Below, in pieces: positions 49,250 through 57,219 of a DNA stretch of 64,000 nucleotides. How positions within the stretch are numbered: the first letter of the stretch is position 1; the number at the start of each line of letters is the position of its first letter. Origin of the DNA: an uncultured Anaeromusa sp. (GTDB lineage: Bacteria; Bacillota; Negativicutes; Anaeromusales; Anaeromusaceae); the NCBI RefSeq assembly GCF_963668665.1, contig NZ_OY764902.1:2297501-2361500 (forward strand), given 5' to 3'. The position numbers and the translations under genes were made by a program. The notes beneath the pieces were generated by a model. That model was not told the DNA's origin. It saw nothing but the letters and a program-made list of their open reading frames with translations, and made no database searches.

Positions 49250-50917
49250 TTAACGTTTGTTTTTTTGTTTCTCAGGTTGCGTGGCAGCAGGCGGCTGGGC
49301 GGGAGCGGGAACTGGTTTAGGCGGATTTTGCTTGGCCGCGCCTTCGCGGAAGGCCTGCAAGGTCGGTTCGTCTTCGTCCAAAATGTAGATGCGGCCAGGC
49401 TGGCCGTTTTGATCGTAATCGATGCCGCTCCACCAGATAGCCACTTTGATATTGGGATATTCCTTTAAATGCGAGAACATGTCGCGAATCCAGGCGGGCT
49501 TGTCGCCGCCGACGGAATTGCTGGAGAATTCGCCAATAAGAAAGGGTTTGCCGGGGAAAGCGGTGCTATAGCCTTGGTATAGCGGCTGGTAGATTTCCTG
49601 GAAGGTCCGCCATTTTTCTGCAGGGAAATAGGTGCCGTTATTATACCCGGTCATGCCGACAATATCGACGGCGTCATCTCCCGGGTAGTAGACATAGGAG
49701 TGATTCCAGCCAAAGTCAGGGCGGGACAAGTCATGGGGATTCCAGACCCAAAGAACATTGTCGGCGCCTTCTTCGGCGTACAAGCGGCGCAGATGGTTCC
49801 AAAGGGCGATATACAGGTCGGCGTCTTTGGAAAGATGATAAGCGGAGTACCAGCACCAGTCGCCGTTCATTTCATTGTTGAGTCGCAGCAGCACAGGGTG
49901 GTTGAAATATTTCAGCTGCCTGGCATGAAGGCGAAAGTACTCGTCGTGCTGCCCGTCAAGCACTTCGTAGACGAAGCTGGCGTTACTGCTGCCTCCGGTC
50001 CAGAGCGCATTCGCTTCATCGCTGGTGCGAATGGTGCTTAAGGTTAATTCTACATAGCGTCCTTCTTCGTAAGCTTGCTGCAGGCCGCGGATGGGGGCGC
50101 GTTCTTCCAGCGTTTGATAGCGCAGCAAGAAGGGGAATTTGTGTTTGGTGCTTTCTTCGATAGCGTTTAACGGGCGCAGTACTTCCGGCGCGGAAGGTTC
50201 GAAAATGCCCCAAGTCCAGGTGCTGGAGGGGGAAAAGTAACGCTGCCAGAAGGCTTGGAGTTCTTGATGGCTGAAGGTTTTTGCCGTAGAGTTGTCGCGT
50301 CGGAAAATACCGGCATTGCCTTCACTGGAAATGCGCTGAAAGCTGCGGCGTACGGCGTCGCCCCAGTCAATGGGCTCGGTGGATTTGATGAGGATGGTGT
50401 ACACCTCGCTGCCGCCTGTGGCGATTTCGGCGCAGTAGTAGTGGTTGCGGTCTTGCGGCACGGCTTTTAAGGAGCGGCGCTGCCACTGCAGAATATGTAC
50501 GAGACGGCCAGCGGCGTCGGTGGTGTAGCTGTCCTGGAGTAGTTCGTGGTCTTTGGTGTTTTGCAAAAAGCGGTTACCGTATTCCATGTACTCGCTGATC
50601 GTGCTGCCGGTATGGCGTAAGTCATCCCGGTAAATTTCAATTTTATGAGCCGGAGTCTGAAAAACGGTGCGTACCGCGGAAAGGCTGATATCAAGATTCA
50701 TGCCAGCGGGAACAGCTACAGCATAGCCGTTGGCGTAATCTTGGTAACGCTGCCAGCCGTCACTGGCGTCCCCCAGCGTTTTGTAGTCGTCCGTTGCTTG
50801 GCGGCTTGCCGGATCAGCCGCATAGCCATTGATAAAATGCAGGGTTTCCGCTGCCGCGTTTTGCGGTCCGAGAAAGGCGCTGCAAAGCAGCAATACAACC
50901 CAAAGATAGTGGCGCAT
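49250..50917 (-). CDS. Secreted glycoside hydrolase family 26-like protein
   Basis: A 555-residue exported protein with a signal peptide ending near AAAET (about residue 24). Residues 25-200 form a separate domain I do not recognise. Residues ~210-525 resemble GH26 (beta-mannanase-like) barrels: candidate acid/base Glu349 in LRLNNEMNGDW and candidate nucleophile Glu463 in FLIGEFSSNS, plus VWVWNPHD and the IAIWWSGID-like C-terminal strand. The tail is Pro- and Lys-rich. The substrate is unknown; cell-surface or biofilm polysaccharide is as likely as plant mannan. The start has AAGGGAG on the minus strand. It stands alone between a terminator and a divergent asparaginase gene. Confidence 0.85.
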   Translation of the reverse strand: MRHYLWVVLLLCSAFLGPQNAAAETLHFINGYAADPASRQATDDYKTLGDASDGWQRYQDYANGYAVAVPAGMNLDISLSAVRTVFQTPAHKIEIYRDDLRHTGSTISEYMEYGNRFLQNTKDHELLQDSYTTDAAGRLVHILQWQRRSLKAVPQDRNHYYCAEIATGGSEVYTILIKSTEPIDWGDAVRRSFQRISSEGNAGIFRRDNSTAKTFSHQELQAFWQRYFSPSSTWTWGIFEPSAPEVLRPLNAIEESTKHKFPFLLRYQTLEERAPIRGLQQAYEEGRYVELTLSTIRTSDEANALWTGGSSNASFVYEVLDGQHDEYFRLHARQLKYFNHPVLLRLNNEMNGDWCWYSAYHLSKDADLYIALWNHLRRLYAEEGADNVLWVWNPHDLSRPDFGWNHSYVYYPGDDAVDIVGMTGYNNGTYFPAEKWRTFQEIYQPLYQGYSTAFPGKPFLIGEFSSNSVGGDKPAWIRDMFSHLKEYPNIKVAIWWSGIDYDQNGQPGRIYILDEDEPTLQAFREGAAKQNPPKPVPAPAQPPAATQPEKQKNKR

Positions 50918-50989
50918 GAAAAAACTCCCTTCATACTATAAAGTGATCTCCTCTAGTGTAGCGGGAAATAAAGACAGGCGCAATGAGTC

Positions 50990-51018
50990 TTTACGGAAGC
51001 GCCGGAGGCATGTATACT
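50990..51018 (+). promoter_or_regulatory. Promoter of the asparaginase gene
   Basis: TTTACG (50990-50995) and TATACT (51013-51018) with a 17-base spacer, 54 bases before the start codon. Confidence 0.6.
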
Positions 51019-51071
51019 TTTAAACAGAAAGAAATGAGCGGGTTGCTCCCTAGAGGCAGGAGGAAAAAACA

Positions 51072-52067
51072 ATGAGTGAAGTAGTATTGCATTATACCCG
51101 GGCTGGCAAGGTGGAAAGCCTGCATCGCGCGGATATTGCCTTTGTGAACCTAAAGGGTGAAATTGTAGATGCTGTAGGCGACGCTAAACGGCCCATGTTT
51201 TGGCGGTCCGCTGCTAAACCCTTTCAGGTGCTGCCCTTTGTCCGGGACGGCGGGGTAGAGCATTTTGGCTTGACCCAAGAAGAATTGGCTTTTTTGGTGT
51301 CCTCTCACAGCGGCGAAAAAGAACATGTAGCCTTGGCGCAAAGCGTTCTGGCTAAGGTGGGCTTGACGCCGGAAGCTTTGGCTTGCGGCGCGGCTAAGCC
51401 CATGAGCGGCAAGGCGGCCACGGCGGTACTGCTGGCTGGTGAAAAATTTCAAGCCGTCCATAACGCGTGTTCCGGCAAGCACAGCGGCATGCTTGCTTTA
51501 GCTATGCTGCGGGGATTGTCCATCGACGGTTATACATTAGCCGAGCATGCGGTGCAGCAGGTGATGCACCAGGAGGTAGCAGCGGCAGTAGGGTTGAAGC
51601 AGGACGAGGTGGAGCTAGGGATTGATGGTTGTGGCGTGCCGGTGTTTTGGCTGCCGCTAGATCGCATGGCTTACGGCTATGCTCGTTTGGCTAAACCGGA
51701 GGGAGCTGGCTGGAGCGCGGATGAAGCGTCCATTACAGCTGTGCGCAATGCAATGGTAGCGTATCCTCATGCAGTGGCAGGAACCGGTCGTATTGATACG
51801 GTGCTTATGGAATTGACGAAAGGCCGTCTTGTGGCCAAAATTGGCTCGGAAGCCGTTTATTGCTTGGCGGATACAAAAAGCGGCTTGGGGATTACTTTCA
51901 AAGTAGAGGACGGCTCTTATCGCAGCATCAACCCCATGGTCATCGGCGTACTGAAGAGGGCAGGCCTTTTGACCAAGGAAGAAGAGGCCGCGTTGTGGGC
52001 TAAATATCCGCCGGTGCTTAAAAACCACCGAGGCGATATCATCGGGACCATAGAGGTTCTTTTCTAA
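51072..52067 (+). CDS. L-asparaginase II (thermolabile type, PF06089 family)
   Basis: A 331-residue enzyme of the Rhizobium etli-type asparaginase family, unrelated to the EcAII fold, that hydrolyses asparagine to aspartate and ammonia. Characteristic stretches are FWRSAAKPFQVLP, SSHSGEKEH, CSGKHSGMLA with the Ser/Lys pair, GIDGCGVPVFWLPL and RNAMVAYPHAVAGTGRID. Length is normal. GCAGGAGG precedes the ATG. It is monocistronic. It fits the amino-acid fermentation seen elsewhere in the window. Confidence 0.92.
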   Translation: MSEVVLHYTRAGKVESLHRADIAFVNLKGEIVDAVGDAKRPMFWRSAAKPFQVLPFVRDGGVEHFGLTQEELAFLVSSHSGEKEHVALAQSVLAKVGLTPEALACGAAKPMSGKAATAVLLAGEKFQAVHNACSGKHSGMLALAMLRGLSIDGYTLAEHAVQQVMHQEVAAAVGLKQDEVELGIDGCGVPVFWLPLDRMAYGYARLAKPEGAGWSADEASITAVRNAMVAYPHAVAGTGRIDTVLMELTKGRLVAKIGSEAVYCLADTKSGLGITFKVEDGSYRSINPMVIGVLKRAGLLTKEEEAALWAKYPPVLKNHRGDIIGTIEVLF

Positions 52068-52104
52068 TCCAGACAAAAATGATAAGAAAACTGCGGATAA
52101 GCGG

Positions 52105-52134
52105 TTGACAGCGTGTCGGTAGTCGTGATAGTAT
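52105..52134 (+). promoter_or_regulatory. Promoter of the SAM-riboswitch transcript
   Basis: Consensus TTGACA (52105-52110) and TAGTAT (52129-52134) with an 18-base spacer, about 25 bases before the aptamer. Confidence 0.65.
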
Positions 52135-52158
52135 TGATTTCAACAACTCCATATAACT

Positions 52159-52338
52159 TCTTTTCATCATGAGTTGGCTGAGGGACTGGCCCTATGACGC
52201 CGCGGCAACCACATTTTCGTTTTAGAGCGGAAATGAACGGTGCCAATTCCTGCAGGGGGAAATCCTGGCAGATGAAGAGAGAGACGGCAACTTTATGAAA
52301 CCGGGATCTCTTCGCTGCGCGAAGAGATCTTTTTTTTG
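52159..52338 (+). ncRNA. SAM-I riboswitch (S-box) with expression platform
   Basis: The aptamer covers about 52159-52282. It has the conserved core GAGGGACTGGCCCTATGA, followed by GCCGCGGCAACC, later GGTGCCAATTCC and the closing strand GATGAAGAG, which pairs with CTTTTCATC at the start. The platform is a 12-bp terminator (GATCTCTTCGC with GCGAAGAGATC, then eight T residues, 52304-52338). GAAGAGAGAGA at 52274 can pair with the 5' half of that terminator as antiterminator. High SAM would therefore stop transcription of the aminotransferase gene downstream. Confidence 0.95.
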
Positions 52339-52340
52339 TT

Positions 52341-52400
52341 CCATGCCGCCGTAACCCTCTGCGTACCCTCTGTTACTCCTTTACTCTGTGTTCGTTCCCT
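52341..52400. repeat. Pyrimidine-rich short repeat, copy 2
   Basis: Located between the riboswitch terminator and the aminotransferase gene. It shares GCCGCCG, TTACTCC, TTTACTC and TGTTCGTTCCCT with the stretch at 49186-49245. The transcript would have to read through it. Confidence 0.5.
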
Positions 52401-52457
52401 ATTAAGGACTTTTCTTATTTAACTAGCTGAAAACAACTGAAGGAGACGATTATTACA

Positions 52458-53624
52458 ATGAGAAATTTTGCATCTTTGAAAGCCAAACAATTTACGGAAT
52501 CCGTCATCCGGGAGATGTCCCGCGTGGCGGCGGCGCATGGCGCGATTAACCTAGCCCAAGGGTTTCCTGATTTTCCGGCGCCTCAAGAATTGAAGGAAGC
52601 GGCGCAGCGGGCCATTTTTGCCGATCACAATCAGTACGCCATTACCTGGGGTTCTAAGCCGCTGCGGGACGCCATCGTCTGGAAAACGCAGCGAGACTAT
52701 GGCGTAACTTGGGATCCGGAGACGCAATTGACCGTTGTCTGCGGCTCCACCGAAGGCATGATTGCCACCTTGCTGGCTACGATCAATCCAGGGGAAGAGG
52801 TTATTGTTTTTGAACCGTTCTATGAAAATTATGGCGCTGATGTGGTTTTGTGCGGAGCCACTCCCCGCTATGTGACGTTGAAGGCGCCTGATTTTTCCTT
52901 CGACTTTGAAGAATTGGCGGCTACCTTTAATGAAAAGACGCGCGCTATTATCATTAATACTCCCAATAATCCTACAGGTAAAGTGTTCAATAAGAAAGAG
53001 CTGGAGTTTATTGCTGAATTGTGTCAGCGCTATGACGCCTTGGCGATCACCGATGAAATTTACGAGCACATTTTGTATGACGACGCGAAGCATGAACCGA
53101 TTTGGACCTTGCCGGGCATGGAGGAGCGGACCGTTGTCATTAACAGCGTTTCCAAAACCTACAGTGTTACTGGCTGGCGTATCGGCTTTGTAGCGGCGTC
53201 TGCGGAGCTGACAGCCTCGATTCGCAAGGTTCACGATTTTCTAACCGTAGGTGCTGCGGCGCCGCTGCAAATGGCAGTAGCCGAAGCGGTGCGCTTTGAG
53301 CCTCAATATTATGAAGAATTGGCGTCTTTTTATCGGGAGCGCCGCGATTATTTGCTAAAGGTGCTGCAGGAGGTCGGTTTGGGTTGTGTGCGGCCCCAGG
53401 GGGCGTACTATATTATGGCGGATATCCGGCCGATGGGCTGGGATGATGATGTAGCCTGCGCCTTCCATTTGGCGGAAAAAATCGGCGTAGCTGTAGTGCC
53501 TGGTTCCAGTTTCTATCGTCCGGAGCAGCCGGACAGCCATACCTTCATTCGCTTCTGCTTCTGCAAAAAAATGGAGACCTTAGAAGCAGCGGCGGAGCGC
53601 TTGCGTCAGTGGCGCAAAAAATAG
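52458..53624 (+). CDS. Class I pyridoxal-phosphate aminotransferase (methionine-related)
   Basis: A 388-residue fold-type I aminotransferase. NLAQGFPDFPAP at the start, NTPNNPTGKVF, ITDEIYEHILYD and the PLP lysine in INSVSKTYSVTGWRIG are visible. The closest recognisable group is the methionine aminotransferase/kynurenine aminotransferase type (YbdL, MtnE-like). The SAM-I riboswitch in its leader supports a role in methionine metabolism, such as ketomethiobutyrate transamination; this is inference. The ATG follows AAGGAGACG. metQ lies 131 bases downstream with no terminator seen. Confidence 0.9.
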   Translation: MRNFASLKAKQFTESVIREMSRVAAAHGAINLAQGFPDFPAPQELKEAAQRAIFADHNQYAITWGSKPLRDAIVWKTQRDYGVTWDPETQLTVVCGSTEGMIATLLATINPGEEVIVFEPFYENYGADVVLCGATPRYVTLKAPDFSFDFEELAATFNEKTRAIIINTPNNPTGKVFNKKELEFIAELCQRYDALAITDEIYEHILYDDAKHEPIWTLPGMEERTVVINSVSKTYSVTGWRIGFVAASAELTASIRKVHDFLTVGAAAPLQMAVAEAVRFEPQYYEELASFYRERRDYLLKVLQEVGLGCVRPQGAYYIMADIRPMGWDDDVACAFHLAEKIGVAVVPGSSFYRPEQPDSHTFIRFCFCKKMETLEAAAERLRQWRKK

Positions 53625-53755
53625 CAGTCAACGAATTTTAGGGTGTCATCTTCCTGAACCATACCCAGGGCCCGGGCGTGAGAGGGGAATGAAACGGCCG
53701 GAAGTTCGCTGCCGATAGAGGACAAAATCATGCGTGAACAGAGAGGAAGATCACA

Positions 53756-54580
53756 ATGAATAAAAAATGGTTAAAGTGGACTAGTGCAGCTCTGGGTGTT
53801 GTTTTGGCAGGAACTCTACTAGCAGGATGCGGCGGCGCTTCTAAGCCGGCCGCAGATGCTAATAAGCCCTTGCGGGTAGGGGTAACCGCAGGCCCCCATG
53901 CGGAAATCATGGAAGAAGTTAAAAAGGTAGCGGCTAAAGATGGCTTGAACATCCAGATTGTGGAGTTCAACGATTATATTCAGCCGAATATTGCCTTGAA
54001 TCAAGGGGAATTGGAAGCGAACAGCTATCAGCATCAGCCGTTTTTAGACAATCAGATTCAAGAAAGAAAATATGCCTTGACCAGCGTGGCTAAAACCGTA
54101 ATTTTCCCGATGGCTGCGTATTCTAAGAAAGTGAAATCCGCCGCGGAATTGAAAGACGGCGCGATTGTAGCTATTCCCAATGATCCTACCAATGCGGGCC
54201 GAGCGCTGCTGCTTTTGGAAAAGCAGGGGCTGTTGAAGTTGAAAGAGGGCGCTGGCCTGAAAGCGACGGTAGCGGATGTTGTGGGGAATCCTAAGAACAT
54301 TCAGCTGCGAGAACTGGAGGCCGCTCAGGTGCCTCGCTCCATGGAAGATGTGGATTTGGCGGTTATCAACACCAACTATGCCTTGGTAGCAGGCTTAGTT
54401 CCCACTAAGGATTCGCTGTTCATCGAAGACGGAAATTCTCCCTACGCCAACGTGATTGCCGTTCGCACTCAGGACAAAGATAACCCGGCTGTGCAAAAAT
54501 TGCTCAAAGCCTATCAGTCTGCGGAAGTGAAAAAATTTGTAGCCGAGCATTTTAAGGGTTCAGCTTTGTCTGCTTGGTAA
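53756..54580 (+). CDS. metQ: MetQ/NlpA family methionine-binding lipoprotein
   Basis: A 274-residue solute-binding lipoprotein (LLAGCGG, Cys near residue 25) of the D-methionine ABC transporter family. VGVTAGPHAEIMEEV, FNDYIQPNIALNQGELEANSYQH-type sequence and AIPNDPTNAGRALLLLE are hallmark segments. No metN or metI gene is adjacent, so it must use a transporter encoded elsewhere. It lies behind the SAM-controlled aminotransferase, which supports methionine as ligand. AGAGAGGAAG precedes the ATG. Confidence 0.93.
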   Translation: MNKKWLKWTSAALGVVLAGTLLAGCGGASKPAADANKPLRVGVTAGPHAEIMEEVKKVAAKDGLNIQIVEFNDYIQPNIALNQGELEANSYQHQPFLDNQIQERKYALTSVAKTVIFPMAAYSKKVKSAAELKDGAIVAIPNDPTNAGRALLLLEKQGLLKLKEGAGLKATVADVVGNPKNIQLRELEAAQVPRSMEDVDLAVINTNYALVAGLVPTKDSLFIEDGNSPYANVIAVRTQDKDNPAVQKLLKAYQSAEVKKFVAEHFKGSALSAW

Positions 54581-54641
54581 AAACGGCGTAAAGTTCATGC
54601 GGTAGTTTAGAGGTAACGGTTTCCTAAAGGGGGTGTACTGA

Positions 54642-55490
54642 GTGAGTCAGAGATTAAATGAAAAAGAGGCGCGGCTTTTAGAACTGCTGCGGCAGATGGG
54701 CAAGGTGGCCGTTGCCTTTTCCGGCGGCGTCGACAGTACTCTTTTAGCGGCGGCGGCGCATAAAGCGCTGGGGACGCAGGCTTTGGCGGCTACGGCGTTT
54801 TCACCGTCTTTGCCGGAGTGGGAGCTACATGATGCCAAACGCATTGCCGAAATGATCGGTGTGCGGCACGTGGTGCTGGAAACACAGGAATTTTCGCAGG
54901 ACGCTTTTGTGGAAAATACGTCTTTGCGTTGTTATCATTGCAAAAAAGAGCGCTTTACAGCGCTTGTGGGCTGGTGCGAAAGTCAAGGTATACCTTGGAT
55001 TGTGGAAGGCAGCAATTTAGATGATGCCAGCGACTTTCGTCCGGGCATGAAGGCCATTGAAGAGCTGTCGGCTTCGGTAAAAAGCCCGCTTTGGGATGCG
55101 GGCTTTACTAAAGCAGATGTGCGAGCGCTTTCAAAGGAATGGGGCCTGCCTACTTGGAATAAACCTAGTGCGGCCTGCCTGGTGTCGCGGCTGGCCTATG
55201 GTTTGCCGATTACAGCGGAACGGTTAAAACAAGTAGATCAGGCGGAGCGAGCTATTAAAGAAATAACCGGTCCAGTCAATTTGCGGGTGCGTCATCATGG
55301 CGAAACCGCGCGCATTGAAGTGGCGCCGGAATGGTTTGCTAAGCTGGCGGAGCCGGCGGTAGCGGCGAAGCTGACGAAAACGTTGCAGGGCATAGGTTTC
55401 GTGTATATAGTGCTCGACTTAGCCGGATATCGCTTGGGCAGTATGAATGAAATGCTGTCATCGGAGCAGACGGAGGGACTGGGCCAATGA
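54642..55490 (+). CDS. larE: LarE-type ATP-dependent sacrificial sulfur transferase
   Basis: A 282-residue PP-loop protein. The ATP motif is FSGGVDSTLL (about 26-35). TSLRCYHCKKE (about 93-103) and PSAACLVSR, with Cys179 in the place of the sulfur-donating Cys of Lactobacillus LarE, are diagnostic. LarE adenylates the pyridinium cofactor precursor and gives up its own cysteine sulfur to build the nickel-pincer nucleotide of lactate racemase. No larA, larB or larC is in the window. The start is a GTG at 54642 behind AAAGGGGG. It overlaps the DUF2292 gene by 4 bases. Confidence 0.9.
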   Translation: MSQRLNEKEARLLELLRQMGKVAVAFSGGVDSTLLAAAAHKALGTQALAATAFSPSLPEWELHDAKRIAEMIGVRHVVLETQEFSQDAFVENTSLRCYHCKKERFTALVGWCESQGIPWIVEGSNLDDASDFRPGMKAIEELSASVKSPLWDAGFTKADVRALSKEWGLPTWNKPSAACLVSRLAYGLPITAERLKQVDQAERAIKEITGPVNLRVRHHGETARIEVAPEWFAKLAEPAVAAKLTKTLQGIGFVYIVLDLAGYRLGSMNEMLSSEQTEGLGQ

Positions 55491-55813
55491 GACCGGAAGA
55501 AGGGTTGCAGGAGCTGTTGCAGCAAGTGTTGCAACAGCTGAGCTTTGGCAGTGTCATTCTTACGCTTCAGGACGGGCGGGTACTGCAGGTGGAGAAAAGA
55601 GAGGTCTTTCGGTTGCCTTATGCGGCGTCTAAATCTGCAGCGGCGGCATCTCCGGACACGGAGCCGGTGGTCAAGCGCATTTTAGCGGCTTTGGGGACCT
55701 TGGCGTACGGTCGAATGGAGTTGAAGGTGCAAGGCGGCAAGGTGACTCAAGTGGAAACTACGGCCAAGCTGCGCGGCAGCGATTGGCAAGGCATGGATGG
55801 AGACGGCATCTAG
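55487..55813 (+). CDS. Tandem DUF2292 (YezD-like) protein
   Basis: A 108-residue protein of unknown function. It contains two copies of a short motif: LSFGSVILTLQDGRVLQVEK (about 18-37) and LAYGRMELKVQGGKVTQVET (about 72-91), each followed by a few residues ending in FR or LR. Single-copy DUF2292/YezD proteins of about 55 residues are often found beside sulfur-metabolism genes; here the unit is doubled. The two halves are joined by an Ala/Ser linker. It overlaps larE by 4 bases and cysK follows, consistent with a sulfur link. Confidence 0.75.
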   Translation: MRPEEGLQELLQQVLQQLSFGSVILTLQDGRVLQVEKREVFRLPYAASKSAAAASPDTEPVVKRILAALGTLAYGRMELKVQGGKVTQVETTAKLRGSDWQGMDGDGI

Positions 55814-55836
55814 GATCGTTATTGCCTAAAAGGAGC

Positions 55837-55865
55837 TTGACAGGCCGTTGCGAGCATGGTATTCT
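55837..55865 (+). promoter_or_regulatory. cysK promoter
   Basis: Consensus TTGACA (55837-55842) and TATTCT (55860-55865) with a 17-base spacer. Confidence 0.8.
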
Positions 55866-55893
55866 TTAATCAATTCAGAGTTAAATAGTCGAG

Positions 55894-55970
55894 TTTGGCT
55901 GATCAGAAAGACTGAAGGCCAAGGAGGTTTCGCGGCATTATGCTGAGAGAGTCTTCCTTGGTCTTTTTTG
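55894..55970 (+). promoter_or_regulatory. Attenuator-like leader of cysK
   Basis: A terminator-like hairpin pairs AAGGCCAAGGA (55915-55925) with TCCTTGGTCTT (55955-55965) and ends in six T residues. The upstream TTGGC (55895-55899) can instead pair with GCCAA (55918-55922), which would break the hairpin. The two folds exclude each other, as in attenuators. No known riboswitch consensus is recognised. Confidence 0.55.
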
Positions 55971-56025
55971 TTGTAGTAACAAGGTGAAAAGAGTCATTTT
56001 GAAGGTATGAACAGGAGGAAGAAAA

Positions 56026-56961
56026 ATGAAAATTGCAAAAAGTCTAATTGACCTGATTGGGAACACCCCGCTGTTGGAGCTGACGAATTACGAAAAAAAC
56101 AACAAACTGCCGGCGAAAATTGTGGCCAAGCTGGAATACTTCAATCCTCTGGGCAGCGTGAAGGATCGAGCTGCTTACGCCATGATTGCGGATGCAGAGT
56201 CAAAAGGCCTTGTGGACAAGGATACGGTCATTATCGAACCTACCAGCGGTAATACCGGCGTAGGCCTAGCATTTGTGGCGGCGGCGCGCGGTTATACGCT
56301 GATTTTAACGATGCCGGAGACCATGAGTATTGAACGGCGTCTGCTTCTTTCAGCGTTAGGCGCCAAGGTCGTCTTGACTCCCGGTGCGGAAGGCATGAAA
56401 GGCGCGATTCGCCGCGCGGAAGAACTGGCCGCCGAACACGGCAAAGCTTTTATTCCGCAGCAGTTCAAAAATCCTGCTAATCCTGCGATTCACAGGACGA
56501 CAACGGCCGAGGAAATCTGGGCTGACACGGACGGTCAGGTGGATGTGTTTGTGGCTGGCGTCGGCACTGGCGGTACGGTGACCGGCGTCGGGGAAGCCCT
56601 GAAGGCGAAAAACCCCAACATTCATATTGTGGCGGTAGAACCGGCGGAGTCTCCGGTGCTTTCCGGCGGCGCAGCAGGACCCCATAAGATTCAAGGCATT
56701 GGCGCCGGCTTTGTGCCGGACATCTTAAATACCGGCGTGGTGGATGAGATTTTCCAAGTGCCAGGAGCCGACGCGTTTGCTACTTCTCGTGAACTGGCGA
56801 CAACCGAAGGCTTGCTGGTGGGGATTTCTTGCGGCGCTGCGGTTTATGCGGCTGCGCAGCTGGCCAAGCGGCCGGAGTTTGCCGGTAAGACCATTGTAGC
56901 GCTGTTGCCGGACACCGGGGAACGCTATCTCTCAACGCCTCTTTTCCAGAGCGAACAGTAA
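56026..56961 (+). CDS. cysK: Cysteine synthase (O-acetylserine sulfhydrylase)
   Basis: A 311-residue PLP enzyme that makes cysteine from O-acetylserine and sulfide. The PLP lysine is Lys46 in [22 protein letters not shown] binds substrate, and [12 protein letters not shown] binds the PLP phosphate. Length is typical. CAGGAGGAAG precedes the ATG. A 150-base leader with a terminator-like hairpin lies between its promoter and the start codon. Confidence 0.96.
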   Translation: MKIAKSLIDLIGNTPLLELTNYEKNNKLPAKIVAKLEYFNPLGSVKDRAAYAMIADAESKGLVDKDTVIIEPTSGNTGVGLAFVAAARGYTLILTMPETMSIERRLLLSALGAKVVLTPGAEGMKGAIRRAEELAAEHGKAFIPQQFKNPANPAIHRTTTAEEIWADTDGQVDVFVAGVGTGGTVTGVGEALKAKNPNIHIVAVEPAESPVLSGGAAGPHKIQGIGAGFVPDILNTGVVDEIFQVPGADAFATSRELATTEGLLVGISCGAAVYAAAQLAKRPEFAGKTIVALLPDTGERYLSTPLFQSEQ

Positions 56962-57005
56962 AAAAATATTTGTGAAAAAAGTAGAGACTGACTTGTAATT
57001 TTGGC

Positions 57006-57034
57006 TTGTAGGCCGGCCCTAGCCATGCTACAAT
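57006..57034 (+). promoter_or_regulatory. panCD promoter
   Basis: TTGTAG (57006-57011) and TACAAT (57029-57034) with a 17-base spacer, about 185 bases before panC. Confidence 0.65.
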
Positions 57035-57040
57035 GACCAA

Positions 57041-57210
57041 AGAACCAGGGCGGTATCCTTTTGGGGAACTGCACCGCAGACAGCCAGCTTTGCCGACAAT
57101 TTCATCAGGCTTTTTTGCCGCTTAGATCCTACGGGACTGAGACGCCAAAGCCGTTCTGTCTGCCGTACTATGCCTTCCGGGTTTCCGGGAGGCTTATTTT
57201 TTTGAGGAGA
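57041..57210 (+). promoter_or_regulatory. Leader of panC ending in an intrinsic terminator
   Basis: The 5' leader ends in a terminator, GCCTTCCGG/CCGGGAGGC with a GTTT loop and seven T residues (57172-57204), placed directly before the panC ribosome site. The 130 bases before it are GC-rich with several local pairings, for example GGCGGT with the ACCGC of 57073-57077. An open frame that crosses the leader into panC is not the gene start. The layout implies transcription attenuation by an unknown signal. Confidence 0.6.
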
Positions 57211-57219
57211 GTGGTTTTT

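Noticed and set aside
57061..57219. Upstream extension of the panC frame through the leader
   Set aside because: It would translate the terminator hairpin. The family start and a GAGGAGAG site support 57220.
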